A stretch of DNA of 64,000 nt from RPQJ01 sp963846315 (GTDB lineage Bacteria > Pseudomonadota > Gammaproteobacteria > Steroidobacterales > Steroidobacteraceae). The stretch lies in the NCBI GenBank assembly GCA_963846315.1, contig CAWJVM010000008.1:248001-312000 (forward strand), in the 5' to 3' direction. Below the pieces are notes generated by a model. It worked only from the letters and a program-made list of their open reading frames with translations. It did not search any database and was not told the origin of the DNA. Shown here one piece after another: positions 43,856 through 52,858 of this stretch. Numbering within the stretch: position 1 is the stretch's first letter; every line of letters starts with the position of its first letter. Made by a program: the position numbers and the translations under genes.

Positions 43856-44544
43856 GCCGGGTTCTCGATTCCCGCCCGGTACCCGGCCTTCGACCTGAAA
43901 GTCTCGCAGCCCGGTTACGAACCCACCCATGGGTGAGGGACGCGCGCGTGTTTCTGCCGGAAGTTGGAACCGACTTTTCCATTGGCACGGGTCCAACGAA
44001 TGTTCTAGTCATCCCGAGCGCGTCGTGTGAGCGCGTCCTGCGCCGCTTCGGCAAGGCCCACATCGTCGCCGAATTGGAGCGACATCTCGGAAGAAATGGC
44101 ACCGCAAGCGAGACGCGCAGCGGATGGTTCCTGAGCGAGAAAATGCCGGACCCGGGCCACGAAGCCAGTCACGTCTTGTTACGCCAGTCGGGTATGCCGA
44201 TCGTGTCGAACCTCGCGGTCGATGCCAGTTCACGGACGCTGGAATGTCTCCTGCGCGTGCCTTTCGACCTCCCAGTCTTCCAGGGGCATTTTCGCGGCAT
44301 ACCGATTGTGCCTGGAGTGACGCAGGTGGGCTGGGTAATCGAGCTGGCCCGCACTCATGGAATCGTTTCGTCGCGCCTCGTCGGTATCTGCGCCGCGAAG
44401 TTCCGTCGCATCGTCCAGCCCGGGATGGCATTCGACGTTCGACTAGCGCCCGCTGCGCAGGCGGGGCAGTGGCAGTTCACTTATCGAAGAAACCAGAGGG
44501 TCGTATCAACCGGTCGCCTCCAGTTCGAGGGCGGCCATGTTTGA
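43852..44544 (+). CDS. Hotdog dehydratase with an N-terminal segment resembling an AMP-ligase tail
   Basis: A 230-residue protein. Residues 135-230 form a FabA/FabZ (ApeI-like) hotdog: VPFDLPVFQGHFRGIPIVPGVTQVGW matches the region with the catalytic His and Pro-Gly loop. Residues 1-105 instead resemble the C-terminal lid of acyl-CoA/ACP ligases (LAARLRTHPWVRDARVFLPE). In other polyene clusters a ligase and dehydratase are sometimes fused, so this may be half of such a fusion, with the catalytic ligase now at 48204. Coupled to the ACP upstream and overlapping the glycosyltransferase gene by 8 bp. Confidence 0.75.
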   Translation: MSRVLDSRPVPGLRPESLAARLRTHPWVRDARVFLPEVGTDFSIGTGPTNVLVIPSASCERVLRRFGKAHIVAELERHLGRNGTASETRSGWFLSEKMPDPGHEASHVLLRQSGMPIVSNLAVDASSRTLECLLRVPFDLPVFQGHFRGIPIVPGVTQVGWVIELARTHGIVSSRLVGICAAKFRRIVQPGMAFDVRLAPAAQAGQWQFTYRRNQRVVSTGRLQFEGGHV

Positions 44545-45304
44545 CGTTTGCGTGGTCGTCCCCGTGTACAACCACGCACAGGCCATCGCCGGGACAATCG
44601 CCGGCCTGCGCTGCCATGCGTTGACTGTCCTGCTGGTGGACGACGGATCGGAGCCTGCGTGTGCTGCCGTGTGCCGGAGCATGGCCGATGCCGATCGGGA
44701 GGTGCGCCTGCTGCGCCTGCCTCGGAATCAGGGCAAAGGGGCAGCGGTAATGGCGGGAATGGCGTTCGCCGCGGACGCGGGCTACACGCACGTCCTGCAG
44801 ATTGACGCGGACGGCCAGCACGATGCCACCGATATCCCTCGGTTTGTCGCGGCAGCATGTGCCGAGCCGTCCGCACTTATCTGCGGCGACCCTGTGTTCG
44901 ACTCGTCCATTCCCCGTCACCGCCTGTACCTGCGGTACCTGACGCACGTGATGGTCTGGATCAATACTTTGTCCTTCGACATTCACGATTCCATGTGTGG
45001 CTTTCGCGTCTATCCACTGTTCAAGGTGCTGCCGGTCATCGAGAGGGAGCGCCCCGGTGACCGCATGGACTTTGACATCGAGGTGCTGGTGCGCCTGCAC
45101 TGGGGCGGGGTGGCCATGCGCTGGCTGCCGACCCGTGTCGGGTATCCCCGTGATGGGGTTTCGCACTTCCGAATGGTGCGGGACAATTGCCTGATTACGC
45201 TGATGCACACGCAATTGTTCTTCGGGATGCTGCTGCGCGCGCCAAGGCTGATTGCGCGACGGCTTCGCCTGGCGTTACGCGCCACCTCAGGAGTGACTAC
45301 TTGA
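44537..45304 (+). CDS. Family 2 glycosyltransferase
   Basis: A 255-residue GT2 enzyme. VVVPVYNHAQAIAGTI, LLVDDGS and QIDADGQHD (DxD) are the nucleotide-sugar and metal motifs, as in dolichol-phosphate mannosyltransferase-like proteins. A short C-terminal hydrophobic stretch (TLMHTQLFFGMLL) may touch the membrane. Together with the acyltransferases it could build the glycolipid anchor of the polyene, as proposed for other aryl polyene clusters. Overlaps both neighbours, indicating tight coupling. Confidence 0.88.
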   Translation: MFDVCVVVPVYNHAQAIAGTIAGLRCHALTVLLVDDGSEPACAAVCRSMADADREVRLLRLPRNQGKGAAVMAGMAFAADAGYTHVLQIDADGQHDATDIPRFVAAACAEPSALICGDPVFDSSIPRHRLYLRYLTHVMVWINTLSFDIHDSMCGFRVYPLFKVLPVIERERPGDRMDFDIEVLVRLHWGGVAMRWLPTRVGYPRDGVSHFRMVRDNCLITLMHTQLFFGMLLRAPRLIARRLRLALRATSGVTT

Positions 45305-45738
45305 GAGTGCAGGGTGCCCTGTTTACTGACATCGAACTCGAGGTGCGATTCCACGACGTCGACATGGCCGGTGTCGTATGGCACGGCCATTACCTGCGGT
45401 ACCTGGAGAATGCCCGGTGGGCATTCATGAATGAGATCGGCTACGGCTTCGACCGAATGCTTGAATCCGGGTACGTGTGGCCGATCGTAGAGCTGCAGGC
45501 GAGATACCTGAATCCTGCCCGCTTTGGCAGTGTCCTGCGCGTACGCGCCTCACTCATAGAGTGGGAAAGCCGCCTGACGTTGAACTACTTGATCACCCGG
45601 GCGGGGGACACTGCGCGCATCGCGCGCGGACGTACGGTTCAGGTCGCCGTCGATTCCCGGACCAGTGAACTGCAGTTCACCACCCCGCCTGACTTTCGCG
45701 CATGTGTGAGCGCTGCCCTGTCGCGAGCGGTGGGCTGA
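45301..45738 (+). CDS. 4HBT-type acyl thioesterase
   Basis: A 145-residue single-hotdog thioesterase. FHDVDMAGVVWHGHYLRYLENAR is the 4-hydroxybenzoyl-CoA thioesterase signature, with the catalytic Asp region at DVDMAG. TTG 45301 overlaps the previous TGA and has AGGAG seven bases upstream, so I prefer it to GTG 45307; a longer frame to 45187 overlaps the glycosyltransferase gene. Function in the pathway is probably release or proofreading of aryl or polyenoyl thioesters. Confidence 0.88.
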   Translation: MRVQGALFTDIELEVRFHDVDMAGVVWHGHYLRYLENARWAFMNEIGYGFDRMLESGYVWPIVELQARYLNPARFGSVLRVRASLIEWESRLTLNYLITRAGDTARIARGRTVQVAVDSRTSELQFTTPPDFRACVSAALSRAVG

Positions 45739-46208
45739 TGTCGACGCCAATGCCTTTGCCGTCGGCGCTGCTCCATCACTCCGGTGAAGCGCTGTTGCTG
45801 GATGAAATTCGTTGCGTCGAAGAAAGCCGCCTGGCGGCCCGCGTGGTGGTACGGCCCGGCACGTCGTTCAGTGACGCTTCGGGCAACTTACCGTGCTGGG
45901 CCGGGCCCGAAATCATGGCCCAGGCTGTCGCAGCCCTGTCGGGCTACCGGTCACTGCGCGATTGCGGTAACTCCTCGGCTATCGGGCTGCTCCTGGGTGT
46001 ACGTTCGTATCAGGCTGTCCAGCAAGAGTTCCTGGTTGGCGAGAGTCTGGATGTCGAAGTGGTCGAGTCGTTGCGAGAGGACGACGGTCGGGCCGTCTTC
46101 GACTGTAGGATAAGCCGTGCAGGCGAGTTCGTCGCAGCGGGCACCTTGACCGTTTTTCAGCCACCGGACGGATCGTTCCTGGCGGGAGAGTCCGAGCGCG
46201 ATGATTGA
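45738..46208 (+). CDS. Aryl polyene hotdog dehydratase (ApeP-like) 1
   Basis: A 156-residue hotdog protein. HHSGEALLLDEIRCVEE and GPEIMAQAVAALSGYRSL follow the ApeP-type dehydratase pattern, in which Glu/Gln replace part of the FabZ site. It should dehydrate 3-hydroxyacyl-ACP to the conjugated polyene in each cycle. TGATG coupling with the thioesterase gene. The C-terminal residues overlap the start of the ketoreductase gene by 8 bp. Confidence 0.82.
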   Translation: MSTPMPLPSALLHHSGEALLLDEIRCVEESRLAARVVVRPGTSFSDASGNLPCWAGPEIMAQAVAALSGYRSLRDCGNSSAIGLLLGVRSYQAVQQEFLVGESLDVEVVESLREDDGRAVFDCRISRAGEFVAAGTLTVFQPPDGSFLAGESERDD

Positions 46209-46935
46209 TGGCGGATCGGTGCTGGTTACAGGCTCCAGTCGTGGCATCGGCCGCGCGATTGCATTGCGTCTGGCCCAGGATGGGTACGATATCGTCGTAC
46301 ACTGTCGCTCACGTGTTGCAGAGGCCGAGGCCGTCGTCGGCGAGATACGTGGCAAGGGTCGCTCCGCGCGCTGCGTGCAGTTCGACGTGGCCGACCGCAA
46401 GCGCTGCGCCGAAGTCATTACGGCCGACATTGCCGAGCACGGCACCTATTACGCCGTCGTTTGCAACGCGGGCATTGCCCACGACGCGGCGTTCCCAGCG
46501 ATGTCTGAAGAAGCGTGGGATTCGGTGATCCGGACCAATCTCGATGCGTTCTATAACGTGCTGCAGCCGCTCATCATGCCCATGGTGCGCCGCCGCGCGC
46601 CGGGGAGAATCGTCACGTTGTCGTCGGTGTCGGGGCTGATCGGCAACCGAGGGCAGGTCAATTACAGCGCGGCCAAGGCTGGCGTCATCGGAGCGAGCAA
46701 GGCCCTCGCCGTGGAACTCGCGAAGCGTGCGATCACCGTCAACTGCGTGGCGCCCGGGCTGATCGAGACCGATATGGTCGATGCACACGCGCCTATCGAA
46801 GAAATTCTCAAGGCCATCCCGGCACAGCGCGCTGGCACCACCGAAGAAGTGGCTGCCGTCGTGTCCTTCCTGGTCTCTCCGGGTGCGTCGTACGTGACGC
46901 GCCAGGTCATCGCCGTCAATGGCGGGCTCTGCTGA
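46201..46935 (+). CDS. 3-ketoacyl-ACP reductase (FabG-like, aryl polyene)
   Basis: A 244-residue short-chain dehydrogenase. GSSRGIGRAIAL is the NADPH-binding glycine motif; the catalytic residues lie in LSSVSGLIGNRGQVNYSAAKAG (Ser, Tyr, Lys) with Asn in the NAGIAHDAAF segment. It reduces the 3-ketoacyl-ACP formed by the ketosynthases. It ends one base into the ATG of the ketosynthase gene, so they are translated together. Confidence 0.92.
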   Translation: MIDGGSVLVTGSSRGIGRAIALRLAQDGYDIVVHCRSRVAEAEAVVGEIRGKGRSARCVQFDVADRKRCAEVITADIAEHGTYYAVVCNAGIAHDAAFPAMSEEAWDSVIRTNLDAFYNVLQPLIMPMVRRRAPGRIVTLSSVSGLIGNRGQVNYSAAKAGVIGASKALAVELAKRAITVNCVAPGLIETDMVDAHAPIEEILKAIPAQRAGTTEEVAAVVSFLVSPGASYVTRQVIAVNGGLC

Positions 46936-48164
46936 TGCGCCGCGTCGTCGTAACGGGAATGTCTGGCATCTGCGCCCTCGGATCCGACTGGCCGATGATT
47001 GAGGCGGGCCTGCGCCATTGCAGGAACGCGGCACGCCGGATGCCGGCGTGGGACAAGTACAGCGACCTCAGCACGCGGCTGGCGGTCCCGGTCGTGGATT
47101 TCGAGCCTCCGGCGCACTGGACTCGCAAGCAGCTGCGCAGCATGGGTCGTGTTTCACAATTCGCCGTGCGAGCGGCCGAGCTCGCGCTGGCCGATGCGGG
47201 TCTGTTGGGTAACCCGGTGGTGCGTTCGGGCCGGATGGGCGTGGCTTGCGGTTCATCCATTGGCAGCACGCCGGATATCAGCGATTTTGCGCAGATGCTG
47301 CTCACCGGCGACGCGCCGAATCTGAACGCCAACTCGTATGTGCGCATGATGCCGCACACGACTGGCGCCAACGTCGGCATCTTCTTCGGCCTGCGTGGCC
47401 GGATCATCCCGACTTCCACCGCGTGCACTTCGGGCAGCCAGGGCGTCGGTTTTGCCTATGAAGCGATCAAGCACGGATACCAGGACGTCATGCTGGGTGG
47501 CGGCGCGGAAGAGCTCTGCGCCAGCGAGGCGATGGCCTTCGACATGCTGTATGCCACGAGTCGACGCAATGATGAGCCGGGTGCGACGCCGCGTCCCTAC
47601 GATCGCGATCGCGACGGGCTCGTGATCGGCGAAGGCGGCGGTATGTTGGTGCTCGAGGAAATGGCGCATGCGCGTGCACGTGGCGCGCGCATCTACGCCG
47701 AAGTCGTCGGCTTCGCCACGAATTCGGATGGATCGCATATCACTCGCCCCGAGGAAGAGACGATGCGAATCGTGATGGAGCTGGCGTTACGTTCTGCAGG
47801 CCTCGAACCGGCGGCGATCGGCTACGTGAACGGGCACGGCACTGCGACGGAGCAGGGCGACATCGCCGAGACCCGCGCCACCTCGGCTCTGTTCGGGACG
47901 AGAATGCCCCTGAGTTCGCAGAAGAGTTACCTCGGACACTCGCTCGGCGCCTGTGGCGCGCTCGAATCCATGTTCAGCATCCAGATGATGCGCATCGACT
48001 GGTTCGCGCCGACGTTGAACCTCGAAAACGTGGATCCGCGGTGTGGCGACCTGGACTACGTCGTGGGTACTGGACGCGAGCTGCAGGTCGAGTACGTAAT
48101 GAACAACAACTTCGCCTTCGGTGGGGTGAACACGTCCCTGGTCTTCCGCCGCTGGACGCAGTAG
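46935..48164 (+). CDS. Beta-ketoacyl-ACP synthase 1 (FabF-like, aryl polyene)
   Basis: A 409-residue condensing enzyme with intact triad: Cys164 (STACTSGSQG), His301 (NGHGTATEQGD) and His335 (SYLGHSLGA). It elongates the aryl starter with malonyl units. The length and C-terminal FAFGGVNTSLVF fit FabF. A partner with a second ketosynthase at 52859 and a chain-length factor at 54036 indicates a heterodimeric system as in known aryl polyene pathways. Confidence 0.92.
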   Translation: MRRVVVTGMSGICALGSDWPMIEAGLRHCRNAARRMPAWDKYSDLSTRLAVPVVDFEPPAHWTRKQLRSMGRVSQFAVRAAELALADAGLLGNPVVRSGRMGVACGSSIGSTPDISDFAQMLLTGDAPNLNANSYVRMMPHTTGANVGIFFGLRGRIIPTSTACTSGSQGVGFAYEAIKHGYQDVMLGGGAEELCASEAMAFDMLYATSRRNDEPGATPRPYDRDRDGLVIGEGGGMLVLEEMAHARARGARIYAEVVGFATNSDGSHITRPEEETMRIVMELALRSAGLEPAAIGYVNGHGTATEQGDIAETRATSALFGTRMPLSSQKSYLGHSLGACGALESMFSIQMMRIDWFAPTLNLENVDPRCGDLDYVVGTGRELQVEYVMNNNFAFGGVNTSLVFRRWTQ

Positions 48165-48203
48165 TTTCGCGCTGCTGTACGCCGGGACAAGACGTTGAAG
48201 TGC

Positions 48204-49583
48204 ATGACGCAAACTTCGGCAATGGAGGCCAGCGCGGGAAATTCCGCAGCGCACGAGGCCGCGCCGTTCAGCCGCCTTTCATCCGGCAGGCCGCTCATCC
48301 TGTGGCGTAATGGCGCGCTCAGTTCCAGTCAACTGCTGACCCGCGCCGGTGCGCTTGCGGAGCGCCTGCCGCCCGGACCGGCAGCGCTCAATCTATGCGA
48401 ACGTCGTGACAACTTCCTGGTCGCATTTCTTGCATTGCTGATACGTGGACAGGCCTGCCTGATGCCGCCATCGCGTGCACCGGCCGTTCTTGCAGAAGTG
48501 GTGCAGGAGAACCCGGAGTGCTATCGGCTCGACGATGCCATGGTCGAGCAATGCTGGGCCGATTTTGGTGTTCAGTACACAGTGCCGACGATTCCTGCAG
48601 AACGAGTCGTGGCCGTCGGCTACACCTCCGGTAGTACGGGTCGCCCGAAGGCCAATGCGAAGACCTGGGGCAGCTTCACGGCGTCCACGCGGCTGAACTG
48701 CGAGCGCCTGCGGGAGGTTGCGCTCCGGTCGAATCACGGTGCGTTGCCATGGATCGTGGCGACTGTCCCATCGCAGCACATGTACGGCATGGAGATGTCC
48801 GTGTTGATGCCGCTGTTGGGCGAAATGGGCATTCATGCGGGTAGTCCGCTTTACCCGGCAGATATCAGCGCAGCGCTCCATGATCTGCCGGAGCCGCGCG
48901 TGCTGGTGACGACGCCTGTGCACTTGCGGACGCTGGTCGAATCCGGCATCGAATTGCCACGGGTTGCTGCAGTCGTTTCCGCCACGGCGCCGCTGACCCA
49001 GGAGCTCGCGCGGGAAGTCGAGCGGCGTTTCGACACGACGCTGCTCGAGTTCTTTGGTTCAACCGAGACCTGCGTGATTGCCTCGCGCCTGGCTGCACGT
49101 GAGATGGCCTGGCGGACGTATCCCGGCATCACGCTTCTGCCCGCGGATGACTGCACAAGAGTAGGTGCGCCCTGGTTGCCCGAGAGCGTGTTGCTGCAGG
49201 ATATGGCGAAAATCGGAGTCGATGGTCGCTTCGTGATCAGTGGCCGCAATACGGACATGGTGGAAGTCGGGGGCAAGCGTGCTTCACTTGCCGACCTGAC
49301 TCGCCGCCTGTTGGCGGTGCCGGGCGTGTCCGACGCCATAGTGTTTCAGCCGGGCTTTGGTAGCGGTGAGGTGGTCAAGCGACTCGCCGCCCTGGTGGTC
49401 GCTGACGGACTCACGGAAACGCAATTGACAGCAAGGCTGGCGACCGCGATGGACCCCGTGTTCCTGCCGCGACCGCTGGTATTTGTGTCACAGCTTCCGC
49501 GAAACGAAGTTGGGAAGCTGCCGCGGGAGCAATTGCTTGCCGCTTTGGAACGTTGCGGCCGAAGCGCGTATCAGCGCAGGTAG
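48204..49583 (+). CDS. AMP-dependent acyl-CoA/ACP ligase
   Basis: A 459-residue adenylate-forming enzyme. The core motif is GYTSGSTGRPKANAKTWG, followed by SATAPLTQEL and FFGSTETCVIA; near the end RNEVGKLPREQLL holds the catalytic Lys. It should load the hydroxybenzoate starter, made by the chorismatase, on an ACP. ATG 48204 is favoured over TTG 48195. Its end overlaps the convergent chorismatase gene by 13 bp. It lies last in the plus-strand operon. Confidence 0.88.
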   Translation: MTQTSAMEASAGNSAAHEAAPFSRLSSGRPLILWRNGALSSSQLLTRAGALAERLPPGPAALNLCERRDNFLVAFLALLIRGQACLMPPSRAPAVLAEVVQENPECYRLDDAMVEQCWADFGVQYTVPTIPAERVVAVGYTSGSTGRPKANAKTWGSFTASTRLNCERLREVALRSNHGALPWIVATVPSQHMYGMEMSVLMPLLGEMGIHAGSPLYPADISAALHDLPEPRVLVTTPVHLRTLVESGIELPRVAAVVSATAPLTQELAREVERRFDTTLLEFFGSTETCVIASRLAAREMAWRTYPGITLLPADDCTRVGAPWLPESVLLQDMAKIGVDGRFVISGRNTDMVEVGGKRASLADLTRRLLAVPGVSDAIVFQPGFGSGEVVKRLAALVVADGLTETQLTARLATAMDPVFLPRPLVFVSQLPRNEVGKLPREQLLAALERCGRSAYQRR

Positions 49584-50575
49584 TTGCCGCTGCCGTGCAC
49601 GATCTCGATCTCAAGCATTAGATCCAAACGGCAGATGTCCCCTGCAAGGATCAGGATGGGGACCTGGTCACCGAGATGCTGTCGCAGGCCGCGCTCCACA
49701 CGCGGCGCATCGTCCGCGTTACGCACGTAGACCTTGATCAGGCTTGCCCGGCCGACAGGCACGTCCACAGCCGGCGCCATGGCGTGGGCCCGGTCGATCA
49801 CTGCATCCAGATTGGAAAGTGTTTCACGCAGTTGCGACTCGAGATCGCCGGGGTGCATGGTCTGATGCCCGAGAATGCTCGCTGTACCGGACACCAGCAC
49901 CATGGGGCCGGGAACCACGGTCGCTCTCGAGAAGCTCGGCGCGGCAGGGCCATACTGGCGTGGGTAGCGATACGCGCTGAACTGCCGCGGATTTTCGACG
50001 GCGCGACCGGGTTCGCGGCCCGCGAACCAGCAGACCTGCAGTGATCGCGAGCCGTGCTGCTTGCCTATCGCAGACGCGGCCGGGTAGCCGCCTGCCGGGA
50101 TGCCTGCGCGCGAGGCGGCAAAGGCGCGTGCGCGGCCAAGACAGAACTGGCGGTAGCGCTCCGCGTCGCCCGCTCCTTCGTTGATTGCCGTGACGAAATT
50201 CCACAGTCGCCAGACATGTCGATAGGGCAGCTCCGCGTGAAGCGCGAGCAATCCAGCGTAAGCCGCTTCGGTGGTCTCGGCGAGGCCGTCGAAGCGGCTT
50301 TCGTCCAGGCTGATCCAGCCCGCGAAATGTTCGCCGTCCTCCACGTAGCGGATCGGGCCAGCCGTGTGAGTGCGCACCGGGCCGCTCCCTCTCCAGATCT
50401 CGCTCCATGGCGCGCCGGGAAGTGGCTCAAGGCCGATACGCAGGCATCGCGGATCGACCGGGCAGGGGGTGCTCTCGCCGAATATGAGGGCGGTCAGGAC
50501 GTCGTCGTCGAGGCGCTGCGGCAGGGGAAGCGTCGTATACGTGGCACGCAGGGCCTTGTTCGTCCCCGGAGGCAT
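49571..50575 (-). CDS. xanB2: Chorismatase (XanB2/FkbO/Hyg5 family)
   Basis: A 334-residue YjgF-like chorismatase. LPYRHVWRLWNFVTAIN, CLGRARAFAASRAG, YPAASAIG, ENPRQFSAYRYPRQYG and LVSGTASILGHQTMHPGD match XanB2, which converts chorismate to 3- and 4-hydroxybenzoate plus pyruvate in Xanthomonas. The C-terminal LMLEIEIVHG holds the conserved Glu of the family. This supplies the aryl head of the pigment. It starts six bases after the halogenase-like gene, so both are one minus-strand operon between the two plus-strand halves of the cluster. Confidence 0.88.
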   Translation of the reverse strand: MPPGTNKALRATYTTLPLPQRLDDDVLTALIFGESTPCPVDPRCLRIGLEPLPGAPWSEIWRGSGPVRTHTAGPIRYVEDGEHFAGWISLDESRFDGLAETTEAAYAGLLALHAELPYRHVWRLWNFVTAINEGAGDAERYRQFCLGRARAFAASRAGIPAGGYPAASAIGKQHGSRSLQVCWFAGREPGRAVENPRQFSAYRYPRQYGPAAPSFSRATVVPGPMVLVSGTASILGHQTMHPGDLESQLRETLSNLDAVIDRAHAMAPAVDVPVGRASLIKVYVRNADDAPRVERGLRQHLGDQVPILILAGDICRLDLMLEIEIVHGSGNYLR

Positions 50576-50581
50576 CGGTTT

Positions 50582-51958
50582 CTATGCGTTGTCCTGGCTG
50601 GTGGTGCCGCCGTCGAATCGTGCACGCGTCTGGTGGCGGCGGCGACGATATGCCTGAGCCTGCTCCCGGAGACAGCCCAGCATCGTCGTCCAGTAAATGA
50701 GCTTGAAGATCTTCAGGCGCCAGAGTACGCCGTTGTCGCGGTAGATGTCTCCCGCAAGCATCGAAATCATCGCTTGTTCGATCTGCAGGTCATTGCGCGG
50801 GTCTGCAAACAGCTTGCGCATGGCTGGCGACGTGAACCGGTATATGAACCACGACAGGATGCGTAGCCCGCGCCCGATTTCTCGCTCATAGGCGCGCTGC
50901 AGCTTTCGTTCACTTGCCGGCTCGCGTAACGCGCCGTCGATGACGCCTGCGGCGGATTCAGCCGAGTGCATGGCCAGGTACACGCCACTGGAAAAAATGG
51001 GGTCGACGAATGCATACGAGTCGCCCGTCATGATCCAGCGGGGTCCCGCCATGCGGCTGCAAGCGTAGGAATAGTTGCCGGTGGCATGCAGGTTGCCGAT
51101 CATCTCCGCGTGCTCCAGCCGTTGCCAGAGCTGGGGGATCGAGCGCAGCGTTTGCAGAAGAAAATCCTTGTTGTCCGCTCGTCGCTGCTTCAGATAGTCA
51201 GGCCAGCAGACGGCCCCGACGCTCGTTACATCATCGCGCAGTGGAATGACCCACACCCAGCCGTGTTCGAAGCGGTAGATGCTGATGTTCCCGGCATCCG
51301 GCCCGATGCGGCGTTCGACTCCCCGAAAATGAGCGAACAATGCCGCGCTCTGGTGCCGGGGACTCTTCCGCTTCAGGCGGAGGTGATTGCCGAGCAGCGT
51401 GTCGCGGCCGGTCGCGTCGACGAAATAGCGAGCGGTGCAGTCGAATACGCTGCCATCGTCGGACTGGATCCTTGCAGTGACTTCCGTGCTCATCAGGTCG
51501 ACCGAGGTTACCCGGTGTCCCTGGAAGGCATGGACACCGTTCGAGGCCGCGTGATCGAACAGCAACTTGTCAAACTCGTCACGACGAACCTGAAACGCAT
51601 GCGGCCAGGTCGCATCGAGCGCCCGTCGAAACCGAAATACGTTGTAACCGTCAGGCGTTGGCGCCGGAAAATCAGCACCTGCCTTGCGCACCCCGATCCG
51701 TTCGACTTCCTCGAGCAGGCCGAGTCGCTGCAGGATCGGCAGATTCATCGGCAATAAGGACTCGCCGATGTGGAACCGTGGGTGCGTGTCCTTCTCGAGC
51801 AAGGTGACCGACCAGCCCCGAAGGGACAGCAGCGCCGCCACGGTACACCCTGCGGGCCCACCGCCGGCGACGATGACATCGCACTGCCGAAGTGGCGGTG
51901 GGGGCGATGATTGTTGGGTGCTTGCCACGGGGTCCTTCTCGGCTACCGTGAAGCGCAT
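50582..51958 (-). CDS. Flavin-dependent halogenase-like oxidoreductase 1
   Basis: A 458-residue FAD protein. GGGPAG at 32-37 binds FAD, GESLLP follows at 65-70 and the halogenase signature WxWxIP is WVWVIP at 234-239. Lys92 (VRKAGADF) lies at the position that carries the catalytic lysine in phenol halogenases, if the alignment holds. Xanthomonadins are brominated, so chlorination or bromination of the hydroxybenzoyl ring is the leading role; hydroxylation is the alternative. GTG 51925 with a GAGAAGGA site is an alternative start. Confidence 0.82.
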   Translation of the reverse strand: MRFTVAEKDPVASTQQSSPPPPLRQCDVIVAGGGPAGCTVAALLSLRGWSVTLLEKDTHPRFHIGESLLPMNLPILQRLGLLEEVERIGVRKAGADFPAPTPDGYNVFRFRRALDATWPHAFQVRRDEFDKLLFDHAASNGVHAFQGHRVTSVDLMSTEVTARIQSDDGSVFDCTARYFVDATGRDTLLGNHLRLKRKSPRHQSAALFAHFRGVERRIGPDAGNISIYRFEHGWVWVIPLRDDVTSVGAVCWPDYLKQRRADNKDFLLQTLRSIPQLWQRLEHAEMIGNLHATGNYSYACSRMAGPRWIMTGDSYAFVDPIFSSGVYLAMHSAESAAGVIDGALREPASERKLQRAYEREIGRGLRILSWFIYRFTSPAMRKLFADPRNDLQIEQAMISMLAGDIYRDNGVLWRLKIFKLIYWTTMLGCLREQAQAYRRRRHQTRARFDGGTTSQDNA

Positions 51959-52016
51959 GATACACTTGTGACCGCTACGGACGGCACGCGATAAGGCCTA
52001 TCAGGGCGACCGGAAA

Positions 52017-52289
52017 ATGACCGAATTCCAGACGAAAGAACAACGCGAACTTGCTGAATTGATCGTTGCCGCGCTCAATCTCGAAGATATCGATGCCGCA
52101 ACGATTGATCCGGGCGCACCACTTTTCGGGGCAGGCCTGGAACTCGATTCCATTGACGCGCTCGAGTTGGCGCTGGAGATTTCGAAGCGCTACGGAGTTC
52201 AGATCAAGGCGGATGACGAAGGCAATAAGGAAATCTTCGCGTCGCTGCGGACCTTATCTGATTACGTCGAACGCAAGCGTGTCGCATAG
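52017..52289 (+). CDS. Acyl carrier protein 2
   Basis: A 90-residue ACP with attachment Ser45 in LELDSIDALEL. ATG 52017 is 58 bp from the divergent halogenase-like gene, so the gap holds both promoters. It opens a second plus-strand operon of seven genes (to 58334). Its sequence differs clearly from ACP 1, suggesting division of labour. Confidence 0.93.
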   Translation: MTEFQTKEQRELAELIVAALNLEDIDAATIDPGAPLFGAGLELDSIDALELALEISKRYGVQIKADDEGNKEIFASLRTLSDYVERKRVA

Positions 52290-52346
52290 CCGCCCGTACG
52301 GGGTTGCGGTCAACGGAATTCACGCGCGAGCGGTTGGGGAGGCAAA

Positions 52347-52778
52347 TTGAAGACTGCAGCGATGAAGGCTCTCTGGCTTGGGCCGGTTTTGGCGCTGGTA
52401 TTTTTTTCGGCGAGCGCGATTGCATCTGAAGCCCTCGTGGATCCGCCGGCGATTTCGGTGCCACCAGGCCTCACGGAAAAGGTCGTAGCCAAGTCCATCC
52501 GCCTCGGCGTGGCGCAACGTGGCTGGATCGTCACTCGCCAGGATCCTGGATACATGGAATCGACGTTGCATCTGCGAACGCATGTCGCCAGGGTCGGCAT
52601 CAACTACGACACCAGGTCGATCCAGATCCGGTATCTCGCAAGCGAAAACCTCGATTACGCAATCAAGAAAGGGGTGCCGCGAATCCACGGCAATTACCTG
52701 AAGTGGGTCAATAACATGGCTCACGACATCAGCTTGCAACTGCAGGCTGCCGAGATGGACATGGGAAAGGTTGAATAG
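52347..52778 (+). CDS. Small exported protein of the polyene cluster
   Basis: A 143-residue protein with a signal peptide (hydrophobic 8-24, ending AIASEA). No family is recognised; the mature region is basic and beta-strand-like with repeats of RIHGNYLKWVNNM type composition. A TTG start at 52347 has GGGGAGG four bases upstream; ATG 52362 is possible. Its position between ACP 2 and ketosynthase 2, together with export, suggests a periplasmic role in transport or anchoring. Confidence 0.75.
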   Translation: MKTAAMKALWLGPVLALVFFSASAIASEALVDPPAISVPPGLTEKVVAKSIRLGVAQRGWIVTRQDPGYMESTLHLRTHVARVGINYDTRSIQIRYLASENLDYAIKKGVPRIHGNYLKWVNNMAHDISLQLQAAEMDMGKVE

Positions 52779-52858
52779 GCGCAACCGGCGATCACCATGG
52801 TGATCGGTCTAGCCGAGTCGCCCATGCGGCCAGTCCTCACCAGGCCGGTTTCATTGTG

